DNA of 64,000 nt from NCBI RefSeq assembly GCF_031457805.1, contig NZ_JAVDXI010000002.1, positions 496,001-560,000 of the forward strand. The letters run 5' to 3'. Shown here piece after piece: positions 36,768 to 45,272 of this stretch; the first letter of the stretch is position 1, and the number at the start of each line of letters is the position of its first letter. This DNA is from Caulobacter sp031457805 (GTDB lineage: Bacteria; Pseudomonadota; Alphaproteobacteria; Caulobacterales; Caulobacteraceae). The position numbers and the translations under genes were made by a program. Under the pieces are notes generated by a model. That model ran no database searches and was not told where the DNA came from. It was given only the letters and a program-made list of their open reading frames with translations.

Positions 36768-36780
36768 AGTGGAGCGTAGA

Positions 36781-38295
36781 ATGATCGAACGCATCACCGT
36801 CGAAGGCCCCGTCATCCTGGGCGCAGGCCTAGCGGGTCTCACCGCCGCCTTGGCGGCCAAGACCGCGCTGGTGCTGTCGCCGACGCCTCTGGCCACCGGC
36901 TGCTCCAGCGCGTGGGCGCAGGGCGGCATGGCTGCGGCCCTGGCCAGCGATGACACACCCGCGCTGCACGCCGCCGACACGATCGCCGCCGGCGCGGGCC
37001 TGTGCGATCCCGAGGCCGTGGCCCTGCTGACCCGCGAGGGTCCGCAGGCCGTGCGCGACCTCGCGGCCCTCGGCGCGCCGTTCGACCGCAAGGCGGACGA
37101 CAGCTTCGTGCTCAGCCTCGAGGCCGCCCACTCGGCCGCCCGCGTCGCTCGGGTCGGCGGCGACGGCGCCGGTGCGGCGATCATGGCGGCTGTGGTCGCG
37201 GCGGTCCGCGCCACGCCGACGATCAAAATCCGCGAAAACGCCCGCGCTCGGCGCCTGCTGCAGGACGCCACCGGCCGTGTGGTCGGCGTGCTCGCCGAGA
37301 TCGACGGCGCCTTGGTCGAGATCCGGTCCACGGCGGTGATCCTGGCCACCGGCGGGGTCGGCGGCCTCTACGCCGTCACCACGACACCCGCCGAGGTACG
37401 CGGCGAGGGTCTCGGCCTGGCCGCCCTGGCGGGCGCGACGATCGCCGATCCGGAGTTCGTGCAGTTCCATCCCACCGCCATCGACATTGGTCGCGACCCG
37501 GCCCCGCTGGCCACCGAGGCCCTGCGCGGCGAGGGCGCGATCCTGCGCAATGCTGACGGCAAGGCCTTCATGGCCGACTACCACCCGGCCAAGGAGCTGG
37601 CGCCGCGCGACGTCGTCGCCCGCGCGATCCACGCCGAGCGCGCGGCCGGTCGCGGCGCGTTCCTCGATGCGACGCAAGCCGTGGGCGAGCACTTCCCGCA
37701 CGAGTTTCCGGCCGTGTTCCAGGCCTGCATGAGCGCGGGGATCGATCCACGCCGGCAGATGATCCCGGTCACGCCGGCCGTGCACTACCATATGGGCGGG
37801 GTCGCCACCGACCTGGACGGCCGCGCCAGCCTGCCGGGCCTCTACGCCGCCGGCGAGTGCGCCTCGACCGGCGTCCAGGGCGCCAACCGTCTGGCGTCCA
37901 ACAGCCTGCTGGAAGCGGCCGTATTCGGCGCCCGCGCCGGCCGCGCGGTGGCGGCGGAGGGGACGCCCGGCGGCGAGCCGATTGACCTCACGCCCCTGCC
38001 CGACCTGCCCGACGCGACCCTCCAGACCCTGCGCCAGGCCATGAGCCGCGACGCCGGGGTGCTGCGCGAGGCGGCGGGTCTGGCGCGGCTGCTGACCCAG
38101 GTCGAGGCGCTGGAGGCCGCCTACGGCCCCTGTCCCACCGTGATCGCCGCGCGCCTGATCGTCGACGGCGCCCTGGCCCGCCGCGAAAGCCGAGGCGGCC
38201 ACTACCGCTCGGACTTCCCGGCGACCGGCGAGGCCGTCCGCACCTTCGTGACGCTGGCCAGCGCCGACGCGGCGCTGCGCTACGCCGCCGAGTGA
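36781..38295 (+). CDS. nadB: L-aspartate oxidase
   Basis: FAD enzyme that oxidises L-aspartate to iminoaspartate, the first step of de novo NAD synthesis; 504 residues. The FAD-binding motif is VILGAGLAGLTAALAA, followed by GCSSAWAQGGMAAAL, a catalytic segment EFVQFHPTAIDI, and MIPVTPAVHYHMGGV and YAAGECASTGVQGANRLASN in the second half, all family hallmarks. The start ATG at 36781 has GGAG six bases upstream. It is separated from nadA by a 156-base repeat and joined to nadC by four bases. Confidence 0.96.
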   Translation: MIERITVEGPVILGAGLAGLTAALAAKTALVLSPTPLATGCSSAWAQGGMAAALASDDTPALHAADTIAAGAGLCDPEAVALLTREGPQAVRDLAALGAPFDRKADDSFVLSLEAAHSAARVARVGGDGAGAAIMAAVVAAVRATPTIKIRENARARRLLQDATGRVVGVLAEIDGALVEIRSTAVILATGGVGGLYAVTTTPAEVRGEGLGLAALAGATIADPEFVQFHPTAIDIGRDPAPLATEALRGEGAILRNADGKAFMADYHPAKELAPRDVVARAIHAERAAGRGAFLDATQAVGEHFPHEFPAVFQACMSAGIDPRRQMIPVTPAVHYHMGGVATDLDGRASLPGLYAAGECASTGVQGANRLASNSLLEAAVFGARAGRAVAAEGTPGGEPIDLTPLPDLPDATLQTLRQAMSRDAGVLREAAGLARLLTQVEALEAAYGPCPTVIAARLIVDGALARRESRGGHYRSDFPATGEAVRTFVTLASADAALRYAAE

Positions 38296-38299
38296 TCCA

Positions 38300-39157
38300 A
38301 TGACCGTGACCGCCCTCTCGCCCCTGCCCGACCTGCTCGTTCGTCCGATCGTCGATCTTGCTCTGGCCGAAGACCTGGGCCGGGCCGGCGACATCACCGG
38401 CCAGGCCTGTGTCGATCCGGACGCCCGGCTGTCGGTGTCCTTCGTGAGCCGCCAGGACGGCCGGGTCTCGGGGCTGTCTTGCGCGCGCCTCGCCCTAGCG
38501 GCGATGGATCCCACCGCGACCTTCGAGGTGGTGATACCCGACGGCGCCGACACCGCCCCGGGCGCGATGCTGGCCCGCGCCGAGGGGAACGCCCGCGCCG
38601 TGCTGATCGCCGAGCGCACGGGCCTGAACCTGCTGGGCCGGATGTCCGGGATCGCCACCCTGACGCGGGCCTATGTCCGCCTGGTCGAGGGGACGGGCGC
38701 CACCATTGTTGACACGCGCAAGACCACCCCGGGCCTGCGGGCGCTCGAGAAGTACGCCGTGCGCTGCGGCGGCGGGGTCAACCACCGCTTTGGCCTGGAT
38801 GACGCGATCCTGATCAAGGACAACCACGTCGCCGCTTGCGGCGGGGTCGGCGAAGCCGTCCGCCGCGCCCGCGCCCACGCCGGCCACCTCGTCAAGGTCG
38901 AGGTCGAGGTCGACGGCCTCGACCAGCTGGAAGAAGCCCTCAAGCACGGCCCGGACGTGGTGATGCTGGACAATTTCAGCCTCGCCGACCTGCGCGCGGC
39001 CGTCGCCCTGGCCAAGGGCCGGGCGGTGCTGGAGGCCTCGGGCGGGGTGAACCTGACCACGGTCCGCGCGATCGCGGAGACGGGCGTCGACGTGATCAGC
39101 GTCGGGGCGCTGACCCACTCGGCGCCGGTGCTGGATATCGGGCTGGATGCGGCCTGA
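38300..39157 (+). CDS. nadC: Nicotinate-nucleotide pyrophosphorylase
   Basis: Quinolinate phosphoribosyltransferase, 285 residues, converting quinolinate and PRPP to nicotinate mononucleotide. Key segments are ALAEDLGRAGDITGQA at the N-terminus, NLLGRMSGIATLTRAYV, IVDTRKTTPGLRALEKYAVR and DAILIKDNHVAACGG, and the phosphate-binding VEVEVDGLDQLEEAL and ASGGVNLTTVRAIAETGVD. It follows nadB directly and completes the nadABC operon. Confidence 0.97.
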   Translation: MTVTALSPLPDLLVRPIVDLALAEDLGRAGDITGQACVDPDARLSVSFVSRQDGRVSGLSCARLALAAMDPTATFEVVIPDGADTAPGAMLARAEGNARAVLIAERTGLNLLGRMSGIATLTRAYVRLVEGTGATIVDTRKTTPGLRALEKYAVRCGGGVNHRFGLDDAILIKDNHVAACGGVGEAVRRARAHAGHLVKVEVEVDGLDQLEEALKHGPDVVMLDNFSLADLRAAVALAKGRAVLEASGGVNLTTVRAIAETGVDVISVGALTHSAPVLDIGLDAA

Positions 39158-39200
39158 ACGGGAAGACTAGGGACGTCGTCGTCTGAAAGCGCCCGCGCGG

Positions 39201-41351
39201 TCAGGCCGCCGCGCGACGCTCCCTCGAGCCGTGGAGCACAAAGCTCGACATCATCTCGTCCATGCCCTGAGCCTCGCGCGCCAGAGTGTTGGCCGCGGCT
39301 GTGGCTTCTTCCACCATCGCCGCATTGTGCTGTGTCACCCCGTCGAGATCGGTGATCGCCTGCGTCACCTGACCCAGGCTGGCCGACTGCTCGCGAGACG
39401 AGGCGGCGATCTCGTGGATTCGCTCGACCAAGTCGCCGACGCGAGCGACGATGTCCTCAAGCGCCTGGCCGGAGGCGACTGACTTCTCGACGCCGTTCTG
39501 GACCTGGCTGTTGCTGTCCTGGATCAGCGCCTTGATTTCCCGGGCGGCCTCAGCCGATCGCTGGGCCAAGGCCCGCACTTCCTGGGCGACGACGGCGAAG
39601 CCCTTGCCGCTTTCGCCGGCCCGCGCCGCCTCGACACCGGCGTTCAGCGCCAGAAGATTGGTCTGGAAGGCGATCTCATCGATCACGCCGATGATCTTGC
39701 CGATCTCGTTGGCCGAGCGCTCGATGCCCGAGACGGCTTCGGAGGTCTCGTGAACGATGTCGCGAGCCCTGGTCGCAACACCTCGCATCTCGCCCAGATA
39801 GTCGCGGACCGAGCCGGCGGCGGCTGCGGCGGTCGTCACCGACTGGTTGACTTCGTGCAAGGCGGCGGCGGCCTCTTCGAGCGATGCGGCCTGCATCTCG
39901 GTGCGGCGCGCCAAATCGTCGGCGGCGGAGCGAATCTCGCCAGAGGCCGAGCTGACGCCGCCCGAGACCGCGATCAAGCTGGTCATGGTCGCACCCAGCG
40001 TCTCGACGGCCGCGTTGAAATCGGCTTGCAGTGGCCTGAACGCATCCGGCACAGCGCCGTCGACGCGCGTGGTCAGGTCGCCCTGCGCCAGGCGCTTGAG
40101 CGCGCCGCCGAACGCCGTGTTGACCGTCGCCTCGCTGGCCGCCTGAGCTTGCAGACGCGCGCGTTCCATGGCTTCGGCCGCCTCCGCCCGCTCGCGCTCG
40201 CGCTGGGCCTCGCTCTGGCGACGGGCGCGCTCGTTGGCCTGAAATACGGTCAGGGTGGAAGCCATGGCCGCAAACTCGTCCCGCCGCGCCTGGCCCGGAA
40301 TCTCAATGTCGATGTCGCCGTCGGCCAGCTTGCGCATGGCCCCTGTCTGGTCGGCCAGCGGTTTGAGAATGCTGGCGCAAACCCGGCTACAGACGAGAAG
40401 AACAGCCAGGCCGCCCACAAGGGTGAAGCCGATGGCCATGATCAGGCTGGTCAGCGCGCTTCGCGCCGCCTCGGACGCCATGACATGCAGGACCTGGTTT
40501 TCGGATTTCAGGATTTCGCCATACTTGGCGATGCGAGCCGTGGCCGCGTCGAACCATTCAGGCCCCGTCACCGGCGCCTTGACACCTTCTCGAACGGCGG
40601 CCAGCGCCTGGGCCCGCATCGCGATCACCTTGGCGCCGGCGGGACTGGCCTCCACCGCCTTGACCTGTTCGCAGACTGACGCTCGCTCTCGGCAGGCGTC
40701 GCCCAGCCAGCCCCTCTGCTCGCCTTCAAGGGCGCGCATCTTGGCCAGGATGTCCGCAGAGAAGGTCTCGCCAGCGAAGCCTGCGGCCCCCGCTGCGCGC
40801 TCCAGCCCCGCCGACTCCTTGGCCCGCATCAGCGCCGAATAGGCGTTGACCGCCTCGACCACCTCATGACCGAGGCTGGAGACCTCGATCTCTTCCGCAG
40901 CCGAGATCAGCCCATCGATGGTTTGGGTGTACTCGCCGACCACTTCGGCGCGATCGCTCCCCGGCGCGTCAGCCTTCGCGCGCACCGCCTTGACGCCCTC
41001 GACGCGAGTCCAGACCTCGTCGAGCGCCTTCTCCATACCGTCGCTGTGGGCGCCCTTCTTGCGGATTTCGTCTAGGGCGACAATGGCAGCGTCCGCATCG
41101 ACCCGCGCCGCGTTGACCTTATCCACGAACATCGAGCGATCGGACGCGCCCATCATGCCCGAGGTCACGCCACGCTCGGTCTGCAAGGCGTCGACAGCCG
41201 CACTGATCGGCCCCTCTGCGGCGATCGCCCCTAAGGCGCCCTTGGCCGACCGGTACTGGCCTGCAAGCCCGACGCAGATGCTGATGCTCAAAGCTGACAG
41301 AACCAAAAGCGGCACCGTGACAGCCGCCAACATCCGATGCTTGATCCGCAT
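39201..41351 (-). CDS. Methyl-accepting chemotaxis protein with NIT-like sensor
   Basis: Chemoreceptor of 716 residues. One N-terminal membrane helix (MLAAVTVPLLVLSALSISI) is followed by a periplasmic domain of about 270 residues whose start, ALQTERGVTSGMMG, resembles nitrate/nitrite-sensing NIT domains. A second helix (LIMAIGFTLVGGLAVLLV), a HAMP domain and a signalling domain with the hairpin tip EIAFQTNLLALNAGVEAARA complete the protein. It ends in RERRAAA without a CheR-binding pentapeptide. The start at 41351 has GGGGAG nine bases upstream. No che genes are nearby. Confidence 0.92.
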   Translation of the reverse strand: MRIKHRMLAAVTVPLLVLSALSISICVGLAGQYRSAKGALGAIAAEGPISAAVDALQTERGVTSGMMGASDRSMFVDKVNAARVDADAAIVALDEIRKKGAHSDGMEKALDEVWTRVEGVKAVRAKADAPGSDRAEVVGEYTQTIDGLISAAEEIEVSSLGHEVVEAVNAYSALMRAKESAGLERAAGAAGFAGETFSADILAKMRALEGEQRGWLGDACRERASVCEQVKAVEASPAGAKVIAMRAQALAAVREGVKAPVTGPEWFDAATARIAKYGEILKSENQVLHVMASEAARSALTSLIMAIGFTLVGGLAVLLVCSRVCASILKPLADQTGAMRKLADGDIDIEIPGQARRDEFAAMASTLTVFQANERARRQSEAQRERERAEAAEAMERARLQAQAASEATVNTAFGGALKRLAQGDLTTRVDGAVPDAFRPLQADFNAAVETLGATMTSLIAVSGGVSSASGEIRSAADDLARRTEMQAASLEEAAAALHEVNQSVTTAAAAAGSVRDYLGEMRGVATRARDIVHETSEAVSGIERSANEIGKIIGVIDEIAFQTNLLALNAGVEAARAGESGKGFAVVAQEVRALAQRSAEAAREIKALIQDSNSQVQNGVEKSVASGQALEDIVARVGDLVERIHEIAASSREQSASLGQVTQAITDLDGVTQHNAAMVEEATAAANTLAREAQGMDEMMSSFVLHGSRERRAAA

Positions 41352-41672
41352 AGCTTCGCACTCCCCGACGCCACCTGAAGAAGGCGACCCGGTAACGCTA
41401 ACGGCGGATTCACGGCGAAGCGTTAAAACCAAAAGGCGAGCGACACATTGCCGCACACCCAATACTTGTTCAACCAGGGGCTGCTCATTTTTGCAGCATT
41501 TTAAGGAATTATCGATGCAATCTCGGCGATTTCACGCGCCGAGGCTGCAGGTTCTGACAAAATCCATCGAAGAATACACTTATTGAGTGCTTCTCGACTA
41601 ACCCTCAGCCAAGCTGTCGGGCGATGAATTCCCGCTAGAAACTCGCTCGCCCTTGCCGAAGCTTTGGGCGGT
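41352..41672. other. Intergenic region with AT-rich segment
   Basis: No gene is seen. The left part is the chemoreceptor leader. The segment 41461-41600 is AT-rich (38% GC over the first 60 bases, hand count) and probably holds the chemoreceptor promoter on the minus strand, but I could not find a convincing sigma-specific motif. Confidence 0.4.
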
Positions 41673-42089
<417 letters not shown>

Positions 42090-42180
42090 GACGCCCTCCC
42101 AGGCTTTGTTCTTTCCTGGGAGGGATCAGACCAGACAACGGCGTTACCTGAAAGGGCGCCGCGAGGGGAAGGCGGGGCGA

Positions 42181-42690
42181 TTACCGTCCGACCGGCGGCG
42201 GCGCGGGGTATTCGATCTCGCCCTGATAGCCCAGAGCCCGGGCCCGTTCGGTCATGCTTTTCAGCAGCTCAGGCGAGGCCGGCTGGCGCGTATAGAGGAA
42301 GACCTTGCGACGGTCGGGGCTGGCCGAGATGAACCAGGCGCCAGCCGGATCCTGGTCCAGCACCTCGTAGCGCCAGGTGACGAACGGCAGGTACGAGACC
42401 TTCAGGCGGCGATTGATCCCCGGGTCCTCGATGACGCCGTCGCCCTTGATCGCCCGGCGCTTGCCGTCGACGCCGCCCTGGCGGCAGTCGTCCTCGACCG
42501 CGACGCGGCGCTCGTCGACCCGCTTATAGACCGTCGTGGCGGCCACGCAGCCCTTGGTGATGCGCATCGGCGTGCGGCCCACCTCCATCCAGACGCCCGA
42601 ATAGTGGCGGGCGGGATCGATCAGCGGGGTTTGAGGTTGCAGTGCAGCAGCCTGGGCCAGGGCGAAAAGAGCAATAGCGGTGTTCAGCAT
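42181..42690 (-). CDS. Lipocalin-family protein (Blc-like)
   Basis: A 169-residue secreted protein with an N-terminal signal sequence and a lipocalin-type barrel. The first-strand motif is YSGVWMEVGRTP (the GxW of lipocalins), then CVAATTVYKRV, LKVSYLPFVTWRYEVLDQDP and KVFLYTRQP, in the order seen in bacterial Blc. It probably binds a fatty acid or phospholipid in the periplasm. AGGAGG precedes the ATG. It is divergent from ahpC, so it could share OxyR control, though this is untested. Confidence 0.82.
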   Translation of the reverse strand: MLNTAIALFALAQAAALQPQTPLIDPARHYSGVWMEVGRTPMRITKGCVAATTVYKRVDERRVAVEDDCRQGGVDGKRRAIKGDGVIEDPGINRRLKVSYLPFVTWRYEVLDQDPAGAWFISASPDRRKVFLYTRQPASPELLKSMTERARALGYQGEIEYPAPPPVGR

Positions 42691-42767
42691 GGGGTCACCT
42701 CCTGAATGCCGTTACGCGCGAGGCCTTACGCTGGACGGATCTTGACCTGGATCAAGCCCGCCTCCTC

Positions 42768-42804
42768 ATAGATGAAACCTATACCATCCAGAAGTTTTAT
42801 CAAT
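42768..42804 (+). promoter_or_regulatory. OxyR-type box upstream of ahpC
   Basis: ATAG-N7-CTAT-N7-AGAA-N7-CAAT: the four tetrads of the OxyR consensus at exact 7-base spacings, the first two perfect and the others with two mismatches each. A CATTAT element at 42823-42828 would be the -10 sequence, with the box overlapping the -35. Confidence 0.8.
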
Positions 42805-42862
42805 TGGATCGATTGTGCGGTGCATTATAGACAGCCGCCATCCATTCCAACCGGAGCGCCTC

Positions 42863-43426
42863 ATGTCGCTGATCAACACCGAGATCAAACCCTTCACCGC
42901 CCAGGCCTACAAGGACGGCAAGTTCGTCACGGTCACCGAAGCGGACGTGAAGGGCAAGTGGTCGGTCTTCTTCTTCTACCCGGCCGACTTCACCTTCGTC
43001 TGCCCGACGGAGCTGGAAGATCTCGCGGATAACTACGACGTGTTCACGCGCCTGGGCGTCGAGATCTACGCGGTGTCGACCGACACCCACTTCTCGCACA
43101 AGGCCTGGCACGACAGCTCGCCGGCGATCGGCAAGATCAAGTACACCATGATCGGCGACCCGTCGGGCCAAGTGACCAACAACTTCGAGATCATGCGTCC
43201 GGGCGTCGGCCTGGCCGACCGCGGCACCTTCCTGGTCGACCCGCAAGGCGTGATCCAGTTCATGGAAGTCACCGCTGAAGGCATCGGCCGCAACGCCATC
43301 GAACTGCTGCGCAAGATCAAGGCCGCCCAGTACGTGGCCGCCCACCCGGGCGAAGTCTGCCCGGCCAAGTGGGAAGAGGGTGAAAAGACCCTGGCCCCGT
43401 CGCTGGACCTGGTCGGCAAGATCTAA
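42863..43426 (+). CDS. ahpC: Alkyl hydroperoxide reductase subunit C (peroxiredoxin)
   Basis: Typical 2-Cys peroxiredoxin, 187 residues, the main scavenger of low-level hydrogen peroxide. The peroxidatic Cys is in FFYPADFTFVCPTELEDL and the resolving Cys in HPGEVCPAKWEEG, both with standard neighbours. The start ATG at 42863 follows GGAG by seven bases. It is preceded by a near-perfect OxyR box and followed by ahpF after an intercistronic hairpin, the classic peroxide-inducible arrangement. Confidence 0.97.
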   Translation: MSLINTEIKPFTAQAYKDGKFVTVTEADVKGKWSVFFFYPADFTFVCPTELEDLADNYDVFTRLGVEIYAVSTDTHFSHKAWHDSSPAIGKIKYTMIGDPSGQVTNNFEIMRPGVGLADRGTFLVDPQGVIQFMEVTAEGIGRNAIELLRKIKAAQYVAAHPGEVCPAKWEEGEKTLAPSLDLVGKI

Positions 43427-43442
43427 GTCTTTCGACACTGGC

Positions 43443-43476
43443 CGCCGCTCCGCCTCCAGCCCGAGGTGGGGCGGCG
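43443..43476 (+). promoter_or_regulatory. Strong intercistronic hairpin, ahpC-ahpF
   Basis: Fourteen-base-pair stem (two G-T pairs) CGCCGCTCCGCCTC...GAGGTGGGGCGGCG with a six-base loop and no U tract. It is probably not a full terminator; it could stabilise the ahpC message or attenuate ahpF. Confidence 0.6.
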
Positions 43477-43576
43477 CGCCCTCTACCCGATCTACCCGAT
43501 CGTTCGCCGCGTTCGATCCGCCTCCCCGACAATCGAACATCCCCTTCAACTCCCCTCGCCTTTTTGGGAGCCCGCC

Positions 43577-45160
43577 ATGCTGGACGCCGGTCTGAAAGCC
43601 CAACTGACCTCCTATCTGCAGAACCTGCGCCAGCCGATCACGCTGGTCGCCTCGCTGGACGACTCCAAGGGCTCGGTCGACATGCGCGCCCTGCTGGACG
43701 ACGTCGCCTCGACCTCCGACAAGGTCAGCGTCCGCTTCGACGGCGACGACGCCCGCAAGCCTTCGTTCGCCATCGAGCGCGCCGCCAACGACGCCGAGGT
43801 GCGTTTCGCCGGCCTTCCGCTGGGCCACGAGTTCACCTCGCTGGTGCTGGCCCTGCTGCACGTGGGCGGCCACCCGCCGCGCCTCGACGCCGAGGTGATC
43901 GAGCGCATCAAGGCGCTGGACGGCGACTATCATTTCGAGACCTACTTCTCGCAGTCCTGCCAGAACTGCCCCGACGTGGTGCAGGCGCTGAACACGATGA
44001 GCGCGCTGAACCCGCGCATCCGCCACGTCGCCATCGACGGCGCCCTGTTCAAGGCCGAGGTCGAGGCGCGCCAAGTGATGGCGGTGCCGACCATCCTGCT
44101 GAACGGCCAGCCCTTCGGCCAGGGCCGCATGGAGGTCGAGCAGATCCTGGCCAAGCTCGACACCGGCGCGGCCGACCGCATGGCCGAGAAGATCAAGGCC
44201 AAGGACGCGTTCGAGGTCCTGGTCGTCGGCGGCGGTCCGGCCGGCGCGGCTGCGGCGATCTACGCCGCCCGCAAGGGCATCCGCACCGGTGTCGCGGCCG
44301 AACGCTTCGGCGGCCAGGTGCTGGACACCATGGACATCGAGAACTTCATCTCGGTGCCGCACACCGAAGGCCCGAAGCTCGCCACCGCCCTGGAGCAGCA
44401 CGTCAAGGACTATGAGGTCGACGTGATGAACCTGCAGAAGGCCGTGGGCCTGGTCCCGGCCAAGACGCCGGGCGACCTGCATGAGGTGAAGCTCGAGAAC
44501 GGCGCCAGCCTGAAGGCGCGCACGCTGATCCTGTCGACCGGCGCCCGCTGGCGGAACGTCAATGTGCCCGGCGAGGCCGAGTACAAGAACAAGGGCGTGG
44601 CCTACTGCCCGCACTGCGACGGCCCGCTGTTCAAGGGCAAGCGCGTGGCGGTGATCGGCGGCGGCAACAGCGGCGTCGAGGCGGCCATCGATCTGGCGGG
44701 TATCGTGGCGCACGTCACCCTGATCGAGTTCGACAGCCAACTGCGCGCCGACGCCGTGCTCCAGCGCAAGCTGGCCAGCCTGCCGAACGTCACGATCATC
44801 AAGTCGGCCATGACCACCGAGATCCACGGCGACGGCGCCAAGGTGAACGGCCTGACCTACAAGGACCGCAACAGCGACGCCGTCCACCGCGTCGACCTGG
44901 AAGGCGTGTTCGTGCAGATCGGCCTGGTGCCCAACACCGAGTGGCTGAAGGACTCCGGGGTGGCTTTGTCGCCGCGCGGCGAGATCGAGGTCGACTATCG
45001 CGGCGAGACCACGATCCCCGGCGTCTTCGCCGCCGGCGACGCGACGGTGACGCCCTACAAGCAGATCATCATCGCCATGGGCGAAGGGGCGAAAGCCTCG
45101 CTCAGCGCCTTCGACTACCTGATCCGCCTGCCGGCGGAGGCGGCGGCGGAAGCGGCTTAG
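43577..45160 (+). CDS. ahpF: Alkyl hydroperoxide reductase subunit F
   Basis: NADH-dependent disulfide reductase for AhpC, 527 residues. The N-terminal tandem thioredoxin-fold domain carries its redox Cys pair in SQSCQNCPDVVQAL (residues about 129-132). The flavoprotein part has VLVVGGGPAGAAAAIYAARKG (FAD), a second Cys pair in AYCPHCDGPLF, GGGNSGVEAAIDLAG (NADH) and GVFAAGDATVTPYKQ. This is the full-length AhpF layout. GGGAG lies seven bases before the ATG. A strong terminator follows. Confidence 0.97.
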   Translation: MLDAGLKAQLTSYLQNLRQPITLVASLDDSKGSVDMRALLDDVASTSDKVSVRFDGDDARKPSFAIERAANDAEVRFAGLPLGHEFTSLVLALLHVGGHPPRLDAEVIERIKALDGDYHFETYFSQSCQNCPDVVQALNTMSALNPRIRHVAIDGALFKAEVEARQVMAVPTILLNGQPFGQGRMEVEQILAKLDTGAADRMAEKIKAKDAFEVLVVGGGPAGAAAAIYAARKGIRTGVAAERFGGQVLDTMDIENFISVPHTEGPKLATALEQHVKDYEVDVMNLQKAVGLVPAKTPGDLHEVKLENGASLKARTLILSTGARWRNVNVPGEAEYKNKGVAYCPHCDGPLFKGKRVAVIGGGNSGVEAAIDLAGIVAHVTLIEFDSQLRADAVLQRKLASLPNVTIIKSAMTTEIHGDGAKVNGLTYKDRNSDAVHRVDLEGVFVQIGLVPNTEWLKDSGVALSPRGEIEVDYRGETTIPGVFAAGDATVTPYKQIIIAMGEGAKASLSAFDYLIRLPAEAAAEAA

Positions 45161-45181
45161 CACCTCTCGCTGATCAACCAG

Positions 45182-45217
45182 AAAGGGCCGTCCGGCGATC
45201 CGCCGGGCGGCCCTTTT
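45182..45217 (+). terminator. Intrinsic terminator after ahpF
   Basis: Stem AAAGGGCCG-T-CCGGCG with CGCCGG-G-CGGCCCTTT, loop ATC, then a short TTTTG run. Its right arm and run are copied before the second TPR gene at about 47176-47186. Confidence 0.9.
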
Positions 45218-45253
45218 GCTTTCGCAGAACACTGTTTAGCTTCGCGCCCGGGG
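45207..45253 (+). repeat. Upstream repeat, copy 1 (before first TPR gene)
   Basis: This stretch, GCGGCCCTTTTGCTTTCGCA onward, is identical by eye to 47176-47222, 1,969 bases away. It begins inside the terminator stem after ahpF. It marks one boundary of the tandem duplication. Confidence 0.9.
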
Positions 45254-45272
45254 GAAGGTTCGGGGGAGCGCG

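Noticed and set aside
42800..45232. 810-codon frame antisense to ahpCF, and similar long frames opposite uvrC (8129-10036) and the transporter (25902-27863)
   Set aside because: They are shadows of strong coding genes on the other strand, with low-complexity composition. Only the tail of the last one outside the transporter (25902-26180) is kept as a possible remnant.
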